The translations under genes were made by a program, and so were the position numbers. A stretch of 64,000 nt of DNA, from contig JAPQWV010000415.1 of assembly GCA_027422505.1 (NCBI GenBank), positions 248,001-312,000 of the forward strand, given 5' to 3'. Position 1 is the first letter of the stretch. The number at the start of each line of letters is the position of its first letter. Positions 31,963 to 42,163 of this stretch are shown here, one piece after another. The notes under the pieces are model-generated. The model was not told where the DNA came from and made no database searches. It saw nothing but the letters and a program-made list of their open reading frames with translations. The DNA is from Craterostigma plantagineum (taxonomy: Eukaryota; Streptophyta; Magnoliopsida; Lamiales; Linderniaceae).

Positions 31963-34740
31963 TGTCAGAACCCGTCGTCTTGCCCTCGTAATTCCGTTCT
32001 AATCCTAAGTATCTAATGCTTTATTATCGCGCAAAAGCGTAAAAATGCGAATAAAATTTTTCTTCTTCTTTAATAACTACGTGTGGAAGTCTTATACACA
32101 TGTCAAAAGAATGTTCGCGAATCGTTCTTACAATTCTCGTAGTCATGTCTATACAAAAGACAAGTGTGTGTGTGTGTGCAACCAAAAGCTTCCTATGCGC
32201 CCGGCCTTCACAGGTCGTCATCCATACACACACTCCCACCTCAAAAGCAGCCGGATAGCTTCAAAAGATCGGCCTCGCATGAAAGTCGGATCACGTACCG
32301 TGATCGTCGGTACCTACAACACGTAACATAAACAGTGAGCCACCGAGGCTCAGTAAGCAGAAATTATGCATGTATGCACGTGTCCTAACGAACGACAATC
32401 CACGCCGTCGTTTTCTAACGCTCATACTCTTTTTCTCATACTCTTACTTCATACGTGCCCTCGGCTTTCAATCCCACTATACGCCATCTTATAGAGATCT
32501 CAAGTGTGGAGGTTCACACCCTAGAAGGTCACTCGTAGGAACCTTCCCTTACTCAGTGTGACCTCCACGCGAGCGCTTCTCACTGGTAGCCAACACCGAG
32601 GCCACTAACCACGGAGGTCACCCGAATGAATCTTCCCTCCGGGTGGTGCTTTACATGCTAGAAGGTCACCCGAAGGAATCTTTCCTTACTCAGCGTGTGC
32701 CCCGGGCCGCATTCTCCAGGTTGCATCTCCCGCGTACGGGGTATTTCCCCCAGCCTCTTATACAGGCCTTATAGCTTCATTCGCCTTACTGGCGGCATAG
32801 GGGAAGCCGTGACTTCTCATTCGAGTCGACACAGACGCCAATATCGGCGAGTATACATCGCACACAGGCGATCTTACGCACCACTCATACCTCGCGTCTT
32901 ACACACTACACATGCGTGCAAATGTTCATGCCATGCTCATGTACGTATTCTAATCATGCCATCATGCACCTAATTTAATCGTATCATACGTACACATTTC
33001 ATACAAAATTCACGAGCACGTAATTCACATAATTGGACGCAGGCAGGTTACGTGTCGTAGTTGAATTTCTACTTACCTGTCGTCCAAGCGCAATTAGTGT
33101 CCTCTCCGTTTGCTCTTAACGTACGACCTTTAAACATAATATCATCGTATCAGTAATATGTTTTTTATTAAGTACCTAAGTCGAATTAAATTATCTAACT
33201 TTGTTAATTTTGCTATACTATAAGTTGCTAGCTTCGAGTCGAGGCTACCCTTGCCCAATAAATTCCTAAGTAAAGTTAGTGTCGATTCCGTGTCCTAATG
33301 AGTTCAGCGAGAGTTAGCAAATTGTTAGTTTTCAATTTGCTCGAATTTAATTCATCTTGAAGTCGCCCGATTCATCTTGCATGGAAATTTATTTCAACTA
33401 ATTTAAGAATTTGCAAGTTAAAATCGCCGTTTTAGTCACCACCATAATTCGCCCGATTCCAAGCGTGTGGTGGGATCGTTTTCGGCCGTTTTCAAACTCT
33501 CCAAGTCGCCCGATTTGTGAAGTGGAATCTGAAATCGCCGAATGCTCTCATCATCAAGTTGCCATCTCCATTTGCCCGATTCCATGCATGCAATGTTCAA
33601 GGCAATTTGTTCTCCCGATTTCTTGGATGTTGCTCCTCATTTCGCCCGTTTTAAGGTTGGTTTAGTTTGTCTTCGGCGATTTGTTCTCCTCTTGCCACGT
33701 GTAGTTTCTTTTAAATCGTCCGATTTGTGCCCGATTTCATGCATGAGGTGTTCTAGACATTCGGCCGATTTGGGTTTGCATGAGATCGCCCGACTTTCAT
33801 GTTTTGAACACCACAAATCGCCGAGTTCATCTAAGACTTAAGTCGCCCGATTAAATGTGTCCTCTCATTCCTTTCAATCGATCCCTCACATGCAACATTT
33901 CGCCCGATTTCTAGGGTTTCTCAATCTACCCGATTCGATCATCCAAATTTCATCTACACGAAATCACATTCATAACATTAACCCTAGTCGAAACTCATGG
34001 ATTCTGTCTCCTTTTCTACCAAATCGTATGGTTCCTCACTTGAAGCAAAATTCCTAGGTACTACACCACGCCTTAAGCTCTTCGGTCCCTAACCTGCCCC
34101 AAATAACAACTTAATCTCGGACCTATGTTCCATTCCTAGGGTTTTCGTGCCTTTCTTCAACTACCTTGCTTTTAATGTCATAAATACACCCAACTACACC
34201 TAGGGTACGAAATTAAAAGGCGTAGGGAGGGTATTTCACTGACCAACTTCGAAGTCCTAAGCTGATTTGAGCACCCTTGTCCGAATTTTGCCTCGGTTCT
34301 TTCCTCTTGCCCTTTCCTTGCTTTCGTTAGTTATCTTGAGGGGTTAAAGTGTTAAGATGATTTGCTATTTTAGATATTTTCCTTGGCTTTTGTTGGGTAG
34401 GGTATGGGCTTTTCCCTTATTCTAGGGAAAATTGTCCCCCATTTGGGCCTTTCTCCCAAATTTGGACCCATTTTAATTCCTTTGCCCAAAATAGAATTCC
34501 TAGCCCAACTATAGTTAATCCTTTCCTTCGCTATTTCTTCGAAAATTTCCTTTCATACATTTGGGGTCACCATGAACACCAAGAATCCTTGGCGCTTAAT
34601 TGCACGTAACTCCCATACAAATCACGGGCGTAAAATTCATACATCACATAAGCATTCAACATATATGCAATTATCATGAAATCACGTAAAGCACACACGT
34701 AATTTATTGGCCGACTAATTTGCGGGTCTGGGGTCCTACA
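31963..34740 (-). repeat. 5' LTR of F
   Basis: 2778 bp matching 24624-27405. Visible indels include a 7-bp insertion near 32280 and a shortened stretch near 33605. Substitutions are sparse, so F is younger than I but older than E. Confidence 0.9.
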
Positions 34741-35240
34741 TAGATCGAAGATCATACTCAACACGGGATATATTCGGTACCACAGGATTTGTTAGGCGCT
34801 TACCGAATTCTTGGATTCCTCCATTGTCGGGTTGAGACGAATCAAGAGAGTCGGGCTTAAAAATGATCACTGTGATAGTGCCTAACTAATATGAGATTTA
34901 AATTAATTTAACGGTCTTAGAGACGTTAACAAAATGTTAAATATATGTTTTAGAAACTACATTTACAAGGACGGAAATTTATGGAAAGGAAATGGTGAAG
35001 AATGTGGCGTAAATAGGGTGGACAACGATGAGCAAGGCTCGTCACGGTCGTGAAGCCTGGCTGAAAAGTTGCAGTAGGTTTAAAAATTCATATCTCCCAA
35101 TCTAGACATCTGATTGAGAATCCCTCTGGTCGGAATCACGATTGGTAAGTCTTTTAACTATGGCTAAAATTTCAGGGCAATCGGACATCATTTACCCCTC
35201 GATCGGATCGAAATATTTAACGCCATAAAGCAGTCACGGT

Positions 35241-35455
35241 AGTCACGGCCGTGAACGCATTGCACGTGGCCGTGACGACCAGCAGCGTGCGAGCCAAATG
35301 ATGCCCGGCAGTGTCGCGGCCATGACACTTCACGCCCAGGCCGTGAAGGCCTCCAGAAGATGGTCACGGCCGTGACTCAGGCCATGGCGATTGGCAGAAG
35401 CTTTCTAGAACATGTTACGGCCGTGAAAGGTCATGTCAGAGTCTGTGACCGACTG
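35241..35455. repeat. Palindromic GTCACGGCCGTGAC array, right LTR of C
   Basis: Counterpart of 20781-20992, with four full-plus-half units. Several sites differ from the left copy by G/A or C/T changes at CpG positions. An isolated gtcacggtcgtgaagcc lies upstream at about 35040. Confidence 0.83.
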
Positions 35456-35738
35456 TTTTTTGGTCAAATTTGATCCAAATCAAATCCAATTTTGTTCCTT
35501 GTTCTTTTGTTATGATTTGTGGGACAATATCTAGTCATGTAGGACATGATCTCATTTAAACAAATCTGAAGTCTATTTCATGATTTAAAACTTGGTTTTA
35601 CAATTATGAGACTTGGGATTTTCGTCCATAGTAAGTTCATAAGCTTTCTCACACTAAACTTAGAGTTTTAGAGAGTGGTGAGAGCATCTGGGTGTGATCT
35701 TTGAGAAAAACCAAAGTGTAAGTGTGTTTGTAGTAAAT

Positions 35739-35758
35739 CACACACACACACACACACA
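35739..35758. repeat. (CA)n microsatellite in the C LTR
   Basis: About ten CA units, where the left LTR (21290) has only a short acagacacaca. Confidence 0.85.
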
Positions 35759-36026
35759 TCTCTTAAACATTCCACACTTCCTCTAGCCATCCTTGGGGAG
35801 GAGTTGGTCTGTGGCACGTCACAGGGTCGGCGTGACTCTCTTCGGCACAGTTCGTGAGCTAGGGAGCTAAAGATCTTCGCTACGAGGGTAAGATCTTTAT
35901 ACTATACGTGTCTACATGCGATTTCTTTATTTAACCGAGTATCCTGGGGAAACCGTATGAGGAACCTGGGAAAATTTTTTCCGATGCGTCCGAGGCGAGT
36001 CTTCGGGTCACCCGAGGTTTCGCAAC

Positions 36027-36773
36027 AGATGGAACTTCTTTAGAATGTCCTTGATATATTTCCTCTGACTTATGAAGATGCCATCTTCGAGTGGCCTGAC
36101 TAGGAGTCCTAAGAAAAATTGCATGTCTCCCATGTGACTCGTTTCAAACTTGCTCTTCATTAAATCTCCAAACCTCTTGCAGAGCCGTGGATTTGTTGAT
36201 CCGAAGATGATGTCGTCTATGTAAACTTGGACGATCGTCAGATCTTTATCTTGCCATTTGATGAAGAGGGTCGTATCGTTCGTTCCTCGAATGAATCCAA
36301 ACTTCACGAGGAAGTCTCTCAACACATCATACCAAGCACGTGGAGCCTTTTTCAGTTCGTAAAGAGCTTTGTCCAATCGATAGACGTGATCGGGACGTTC
36401 TTGATCAACAAAAGCCTTCTGGCTGAGCGACATAGACTTCCTCCTTTAACACGCCGTAGAGGAAGGCGGCCCTAACGTCCATTAGGTAGACTTTGAAGTC
36501 TTTATGGGCCGCATAAGCCAAAAGGCGGATGGCTTCGATCCGGGCAACATGAGCATAAGTCTCGTCGTAGTCAATGCCTTCCTGTTGGTTATCTCCCTTC
36601 GCAACCAGCCTTGCTTTATTCCGGATCACTTCCCCACATTCTTTTCGTTCATGAAGACTCATTTCGTCCCGATAATTATTTTCCCATGCGGACGGAGTAC
36701 TAATTTCCACACTTGGATACGTTCGAATTGGTTGATTTCGTCTCGCTTGCTATTACCCAATCCAGGTTTTTAA
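36027..36773 (-). pseudogene. Copia reverse transcriptase, element B
   Basis: Frame 36008-36433 has ALYELKKAPRAWYDVL, YIDDIIFGSTNPRLCKRF (the YxDD box, with I in place of V) and MGDMQFFLGLLVRPL. Frame 36405-36710 has [30 protein letters not shown] and [12 protein letters not shown], with the first catalytic aspartate. A frameshift lies between the two. The left end is truncated by the C LTR, so the thumb and RNase H are gone. Confidence 0.85.
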
Positions 36774-37281
36774 GTGCGTCTGCTACCTTAGTTGGCTCAT
36801 TTTGGCCTAAGAAGCAACTAAAGAGACTGTGTCGATGTCTTGTCCATACTCCACTCGAAGGATCACCAATAATCTGATCAACCGGATGTGCTCGAGTCCA
36901 CTTGCGCTCATGAGGCAAAGCTGAAGTAGATGCATCAGCCATTTGTGGGCCGAGATTTCCAATAATCCCAGGTTGTTCATTAGATTGAGGTAGTTCTATT
37001 TCTGCGCTTGAATTGAGTGACTTTGATGATACTTCCTCAACAACCATGGTAGGTTCTTCTGAGTTCTATGGTAATTCTGAATCGGGTGAGGTGGGGACAT
37101 TTGAAGAGCTTGGTACATCAGCCTCGTAGAGTGGGGGATCCACTAAAGGTGTAGCAGTAATGGTGTCTGGCCGATATGTAGGCTCAAAGAGAGAGTCTAA
37201 GTCCTCCAACGCAAGGCTCAGAGCTTCTTCTGACGTTGAATCCTGAGTTGTTGCCATCTTCTGTAGGTTTTGTTCCAACAC
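36774..37281 (-). pseudogene. Integrase-RT linker of element B
   Basis: Frames 36700-37047 and 37066-37281 carry the same acidic serine-rich linker as A (TSEEALSLALEDLDSLFEP, YEADVPSSSNVPTSPDSELP) and a HPVDQIIGDPSSGV block ahead of RT. There is no catalytic motif. Confidence 0.65.
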
Positions 37282-38174
37282 ACCAATGAAAACGGGTTAT
37301 GTGTCGCATTCAGAAGCCATCTGGTTAGGCACGGGTCCTGGGTTGATGTGCCCAGAGGCCATATTTGCCACTTCGTCGAAAGTGACATTGTAGCTTTCTT
37401 TGATAGTTCGGTTGGACTTGATGTATACCTGGTACGCCTTTGAAGTTGAAGAATACCCGACGAAAGTGGCTCAAATGCTTTAGTGTCGAACTTAGCTCGT
37501 TGTTCTCTGTCGTTCGCCACAAAGCACTTGCACCCGGAGACCTTGAACAAAGAAATGTTGGGTATTCACTGTTTAATGATCTCGTACGGAGTCTTATCAA
37601 AGCACTTGTGAACCACCGTCCAGTTCTGTTTAATGTTGGGTATTTACTGCTTCAGCCCGAATAAAGTGTGGGGGGCGGAATGAATCAACATTGTACGTAC
37701 GGCTTCCACTAGAGTCATGTTCTTCCTTTCAACGACCCCATTTTATTGAGGCATCGTGGCGGCTGAGAATTGTTGACTAATCCCAAGTTTTTGATAAAAG
37801 TCACTGAGGTACTTGTTCTTGAACTCAGTGCCGTTGTTCGTTCGGATGACTTGGATAGTTTACTGCGGTAAATTGTGAGTCGAGTTCACGAAATTGATGA
37901 TCAAGTCCCCTGTTCCATCTTTAGTTCGGAGGAACTTCGTCCATGTGTAGCGAGAGAAATCATCAACGATAACTAGCATGTACTTGCATCCATTGATACT
38001 CTGTGTCTGCATTGGTCCACAAAGGCCCATGTGTAGCAGTTCCAGTGGACGTGAAGTAGAGGCAACCAACTTTATATGATGAGATGCTCGCTTCATTTTT
38101 CTTAGTTGGCGTGCCGAACATTGATGCTCTTTTTGTAATACAATAGTTGGAAGACCGTGAACGAACTTTTCGTT
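37282..38174 (-). pseudogene. Copia integrase, element B
   Basis: Frame 37860-38096 has KLVASTSRPLELLHMGLCGPMQTQSI (with G where A and I have the catalytic D) and VIVDDFSRYTWTKFLRTKDG. Frames 37218-37600 hold the C-terminal FKVSGCKCFVANDREQRAKFD region. The NGVAERKN part near 37730 is broken. The HMGLCGP change removes the first catalytic residue, so this copy is inactive even apart from its frameshifts. Confidence 0.82.
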
Positions 38175-38624
38175 GAAAGTCGTTGAAGAGCTTTAATGTT
38201 GAGATGAGACATGCGTTGATGCCATAAGTTCTCTGAATTACAGTCTGAGAATAAGGCAAACAGCTGTCGAGGGCAGCACGATTGTGTAAAGGTTTGATAT
38301 CCGAAGTCCTGGGAGGAGTTCTTCGTCCTGACTGTCCAATATCTGCACCGGTCAGTAAGAAAGACCACCTGGAATCCTTTATCACAGAACTTGCCTATGC
38401 TGAACAAGTTATGGCGGAGACCTTCGACGTAGGAGACATCCTTTATTGTTAGATTCGTCAGAATAATATCCCGAAATCCTAGAATAGGGGCTGAGTCTTT
38501 GTTCCCGAATCTGACTTTTCCATTTGGTCGATCTTGGTAGTTGCTCAACAACTCTTGATTTCCCGTCATGTGTGTGGAAAAACCAGAGACGAGGTACCAC
38601 ACATGATGGATCTGCAAAAGTCAA
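38175..38624 (-). pseudogene. Copia protease and pre-integrase domain, element B
   Basis: Frame 38102-38617 starts MQIHHVWYLVSGFSTHMTGNQELLSNYQDRPN. The active site reads VSGFST where A and I read DSGCST, so the catalytic aspartate is lost. The LWHQRMSHLNIKALQRLSTKS pre-integrase block follows. It is fragmentary. Confidence 0.82.
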
Positions 38625-38640
38625 ATTAGAGAGCTTTAGG

Positions 38641-40267
38641 TACCCACTTGTAAATGTGTCCTCTCAGATTAGCAGATTTAGATGTTGGTTCAGATATAGT
38701 TCCTAAGTTAGTATTAGTTGGAGCGTTAACAACCCAAGTCAACGTCGAAGAAGTTGATGTGGGTGTGCCCTTAGTAGAAGACTTGGCCTTTTTGGCTTTC
38801 GTATTTTTAGGTGGAGATCTAGGAACCCATTTTGGTTGAACCTTGCAGGGAAGAGTAATTTTTGCACGGACAAATGCATTGGTAGGCTTGACCGAGGAAA
38901 AGATATTTTCATTGGATAATCTCCTAAGGTGCTTGGGGGATACGATCTTAACGGGATACCTTAGATGAGAACAAGCATGAATAGCGCCATATGCTTTCTT
39001 AATGGCTGGATCTTGTTTCCTATGGGTCTTTCTAGAGGCATTTATGTTAGAATGATAACTTTTTATTGCTGATGAAGAGCCTATTTCGAAATTGCTTCTA
39101 AAAGTGGTAGGCTGGAGAGAACATGTAGAAGCAATTATTTGAAGAGATGAAATGGTCCTTTATACCTACGAATGTCTTTTATTTGTACAGACGGAGAAAT
39201 ATTCTTAGAAGCATTCAAATCTACGGACTCCTTCGCTATTTTTAAACTAGACACTCTCGCCGTCGACTCGAGTGCGGGCCCTACGCTCCCTAAGCAGGAT
39301 TAGAGTCAGAACTGTTTTTAAGTTTCTGAACATTTGACGGCACTTTTTCTTTCTTCACACTTTCTAGAGTGATCTTATTAGTTGAGTGAGTTACGTGAGA
39401 AATAGCTTGTGAGATGAAGGAAGCTTTGAGAGATTCCATCTCTGTTAAGAAGAGTTTCTTTTAAGCTTTAGAGTTCTCTATTTCTTTTTCCAACTAGGCT
39501 CTTAATGCTTCTATTTTCCTAACAATAGGAGGGATAAAGAGAATTTTCAGAATTAAAGATTCGTGCTTCCCCTATTGTAGAATGTTCTTCTTGAAGGTGA
39601 GTTGACTCAAGGCTCCAACCCTTGGGAAGATCCCTAGTTTTGTAGCTTTGATTCAACTCGGTGTAGGAGAAGGGGATTTCAGCCCTAGTCTTGGCTTTCC
39701 TCTGGTTTCTTTTAAGGCATCTATTTCTTTTGCGTTAGTAAAAACCATAAGATTCGTTAGTCCTAAACCCCATGTACTTGAGATCGTAAAGTTGTTTGCA
39801 GTCAACTTTCGTCAAGCATTCTGGATTTTCAAAGCCTAAGGCATTTAAGTCATAGAATTCCAGATCCATGGGCTGATTTAGGAATGTAGTTTGATCAGTT
39901 TGTCCCCTTCTTACAAGATCTTCTAACTTCTTTACTTTAGCATATAATTTCTTACGCTCTTCTCCTAATAGAGCAAAATTATTTTCCACCGTGAATTTGG
40001 ACGCTTTACAGGCGTCTAGATCTCTCATAAGTTCACAAACCTTAGAATTTGATTTATCTAATTCGGCTTTTAGTTTGGTGATCTTAGTAGTTGCTTCTGT
40101 TATCCTACAATTGAGGTTACCTTTCTCGTTGAGATTTCTAGCCAAACAATTATAGTTATTTTCTAGCCTATCTTCTAGTTACTTAAATTTTTCATTATGT
40201 TGCTCTATCGGAGGCTTTCTAGGCTCTCTAAAATGTAATCTTTTAGTAAGTTCTTCTATTTTTGAAC
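38641..40267 (-). pseudogene. Gag-protease linker with coiled coil, element B
   Basis: Frame 39735-40145 encodes NCRITEATTKITKLKAELDKSN and KKLYAKVKKLEDLVRRGQTDQTTFLNQPMDLEFYDLNALGFENPECLTKVDCKQLYDLKYMGF, closely matching I at 50776-51100. The rest (38641-39720) is a broken basic, serine-rich stretch like those in A and I. The function is unknown. Confidence 0.65.
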
Positions 40268-40325
40268 TATATTAGTGTGCGTGGACCTTAGACCAAAGAG
40301 TCTTTGACGGAGTTGACTTTGGGGT
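40268..40325 (+). repeat. 58-bp fragment of a C-family LTR
   Basis: The bases match the C LTR at about 19876-19928 (gtgtgcgtggacc ... gactttggggt). The fragment joins element B on the left and is cut on the right by the G LTR, with ggggt as the last five bases. A third C-family LTR copy therefore once stood here. Confidence 0.78.
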
Positions 40326-40326
40326 T

Positions 40327-40352
40327 GATAAACGCATTTCAATGCGTTTATC
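40327..40352. repeat. Perfect 12-bp hairpin at the LTR start of G
   Basis: gataaacgcatt and aatgcgtttatc are reverse complements separated by tc. It lies one base inside the LTR end. Confidence 0.85.
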
Positions 40353-40512
40353 GTAGTATTTATTCGGGGTATAATAGAGCTTTAGCAATTAAATTATGCA
40401 TTTATTTGATATATTTACACTTGTTTTATTGTTGAAGGAGCTTAGGACGAGTTTCGGGCGAAAAGGAGCGAAAACGAGGCAAAACGGCGCGAAAAGGGCA
40501 ACACTGCCCTCG

Positions 40513-40762
40513 GTCACGGCCAGACGCATTACGCGTCACGGCCGTGACGAGGGACAGCACGCGGAGGAGAGGGACGATGATGATGGGCACGGCCGTGACG
40601 CTTAATGCGTCTGGCCGTGACGCGAGGCAGAGAACCCCACCGATGATGGTCACGGCCGTGACCGATGATGCGCTTGGCCGTGACCTTGGGCAGAAAAGGC
40701 GAGACGCGGGCGATGTTGGTCACGGCCGTGACAGCCCATGTCCCAGGCCGTGACCGACACGG
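40513..40762. repeat. Palindromic GTCACGGCCGTGAC array in the G LTR
   Basis: Four units are present, each a 14-16-bp palindrome plus a ggccgtgac half site. Palindromes stand at about 40535, 40586, 40645 and 40713. The first unit is inverted relative to the rest: 40513-40548 and 40586-40621 are 36-bp inverted repeats with two mismatches and a 37-bp loop. The last unit (ggtcacggccgtgacag ... aggccgtgaccgacac) closely follows the last unit in C. Confidence 0.85.
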
Positions 40763-40769
40763 GAATCAG

Positions 40770-40778
40770 TATAAAAAG
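40770..40778 (+). promoter_or_regulatory. TATA box of the G LTR
   Basis: tataaaaag lies eight bases after the end of the palindromic array and roughly 950 bases before the LTR end. It is a plausible U3 promoter core, and the array occupies the position of an upstream enhancer. Confidence 0.6.
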
Positions 40779-41732
40779 CCCAAATTCGACCCCCAAAAAG
40801 ACACAACTTACCAGAGATCAAACTCAAATCATCTAGGGACGAATTTAGGGCAAAAAGAACAAGGAATTACATCCCGGAGCGCAAGAGACGAAGCAACGAC
40901 GAAATCACGCCCAATTGATCAGAGAACGAAGATTTATCAAGCAAGCACCAATAATTCGCCAGTATTCAAGTCATGAGTTCTTCTTCTCTGTTCTCTACAA
41001 TCTTCGTTGTTATCTCGTCTATATGCGTGGCTAAACCCCATTTGTGTTTGGGATTAGATGAACGCTAGGATTAGTCGTACTTAAGACGTATATTATCGTG
41101 ACTTTGTGTTTTGACTATTTATCGTTCTATGAATATGTTTCGTCGCTTTAATATGTCTATGTGTTAAAGTGATCGTGTGGAAAAACGTTTAGGGTGACAG
41201 CTAAACAACGTTTAGGCCATTCATAGAAGATAGGATTCGAGTATAGGGCGAAAGCAAATACTCGATCCTCGCTGTTAGTAATTATTGAATTTTAGATCCC
41301 CGCGAGCGTTTAGGGCGACAGCAAATTCGCGAGCGGGTAGGAAATTACTGCGATTTAGTCAAGATCACGTAGGAACGATTTTATTGTCTTAGTCGATAAC
41401 ACCTAGCGGGATTCGAATCCCGAGCACATCTTTATAATCTGAAGCTTCGTATCAGTTTAAAGCGTGTTATTTGAATCTCTAGTTGATTTTGGAGCAATCT
41501 GTTAGGTTAAGTCGTCAAACAATTTCCGTATTTTATTTAGGCTAAATATCGAGTCGGTAGGTCATTACTAGTACTTGATTTATTCCTTGTGTTCGATACT
41601 CGTTTACTCACGTTGCTGCACTACAAACGATAGGTTCACTACCTATCGCACGTTGGAGATAGTAATTAGGTAATTGTTTTAATTAGTACTTGTCGCACTT
41701 TTCATTCACACACCACGTGTCGATCAAGTTTT

Positions 41733-41750
41733 TGGCGCCGTTGCCGGGGA
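41733..41750 (+). other. Primer-binding site of G (Asp tRNA type)
   Basis: tggcgccgttgccgggga, the site known for Athila/Tat elements, six bases after the LTR. Confidence 0.88.
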
Positions 41751-41956
41751 ATAAATTGATATTAGGAACACCGTAGTTCGGTACTTTAGCCACTGTGATT
41801 TCGACGTTTTCTTTGCTTTTACTGTTTGCGTTATATGTGTCATTTGCATTAGTTGTTTTCCAGCGTCGTTATTGATTTCATATTTTTATTCGTCGTATTG
41901 TTTACTTTTTCGCTAATCTTTATTTCTCACTCATCGAAGGTACGATTCAGCGGTGA

Positions 41957-42151
41957 ATGACCCGAAGCCATCCATCGGGCCCCATCGTTGAAGCCAACAC
42001 GGATTTCGAACAAAAGTTGCGAAGGAAGCTTAAGTACGATACCGAAGGAGCATCCACTAGCTCTCAGGACCACTTAGTTAGCTATTCAGAGGATAGTTCG
42101 CAGGAATCCATCCAAAATTCACGTGTAGAGGCAGCCGTAGATAGTCCTTAG
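41957..42151 (+). pseudogene. Short 5' gag segment of G
   Basis: A 64-residue frame (MTRSHPSGPIVEANTDFEQ...) ends with TAG twelve bases before the next ATG. Athila gags often start with a short MTRS/MAR-type leader, so this may be the true gag N-terminus cut off by a stop. It could instead be a small upstream ORF. Confidence 0.5.
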
Positions 42152-42163
42152 ACAGAAGTAGAC

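Larger units (their letters stand above)
24624..34740 (-). mobile_element. Element F: Ty3/Gypsy chromodomain retrotransposon (Tekay/Del-like)
   Basis: The 10.1-kb element has 2.78-kb LTRs, a Met-tRNA primer site at 31948-31959 and minus orientation. Gag, protease, RT, RNase H and integrase follow in Gypsy order, with a chromodomain-like end on integrase. Long LTRs plus a C-terminal chromodomain fit the Tekay/Del branch of chromoviruses as I know it. A gag/pol frameshift, a second frameshift near 28750 and several stops near 28300-28363 disable it. The target duplication is tagat. Confidence 0.92.
7655..36026 (+). mobile_element. Element C: Ty1/Copia retrotransposon, split by D and F
   Basis: Two long direct repeats starting TGTGCCC and showing the same sequence order flank a Copia interior at 21508-23705. 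The left LTR is 7655-7900 plus 19609-21507. The right LTR is 23706-24623 plus 34746-36026. Both are about 2.2 kb once the nested elements D and F are removed. The interior starts inside integrase, so the PBS, gag, protease and much of integrase are deleted. No matching target-site duplication is found: tgaga lies on the left and gatgg on the right. The outer ends may therefore come from recombination. Confidence 0.8.
34746..36026 (+). repeat. Right LTR of C, second part
   Basis: It resumes at cgaagatc after the F target duplication and continues to ttcgcaaca at 36026, the only complete 3' end of the C LTR here. It contains the palindromic array (35241-35455) and a (CA)n run that is shorter in the left LTR. 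A minus-strand family-1 RT begins directly after. Confidence 0.8.
36027..40267 (-). mobile_element. Element B: Ty1/Copia fragment, family 1
   Basis: Minus-strand fragment from RT (left) to the gag-protease linker (right). It matches A and I in order and in sequence. It starts inside RT directly at the C LTR end and stops inside the linker at 40267, where a scrap of C LTR begins. RNase H, gag and both LTRs are absent. It is a fragment truncated at both ends. Confidence 0.85.
40326..41726 (+). repeat. 5' LTR of G
   Basis: Begins TGATAAACGC and ends GATCA, six bases before the primer site. The upstream part carries a hairpin (40327-40352), the palindromic array (40513-40762) and a TATA box (40770). 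The rest is non-coding. Because the other LTR is not in the window, the left end rests on the junction with the C LTR fragment. Confidence 0.78.

Noticed and set aside
7650..36031. Element C as a simple insertion with a target-site duplication
   Set aside because: The five bases before the left LTR (tgaga) and after the right LTR (gatgg) do not match, and the flanks come from different parts of family 1. Recombination is more likely.
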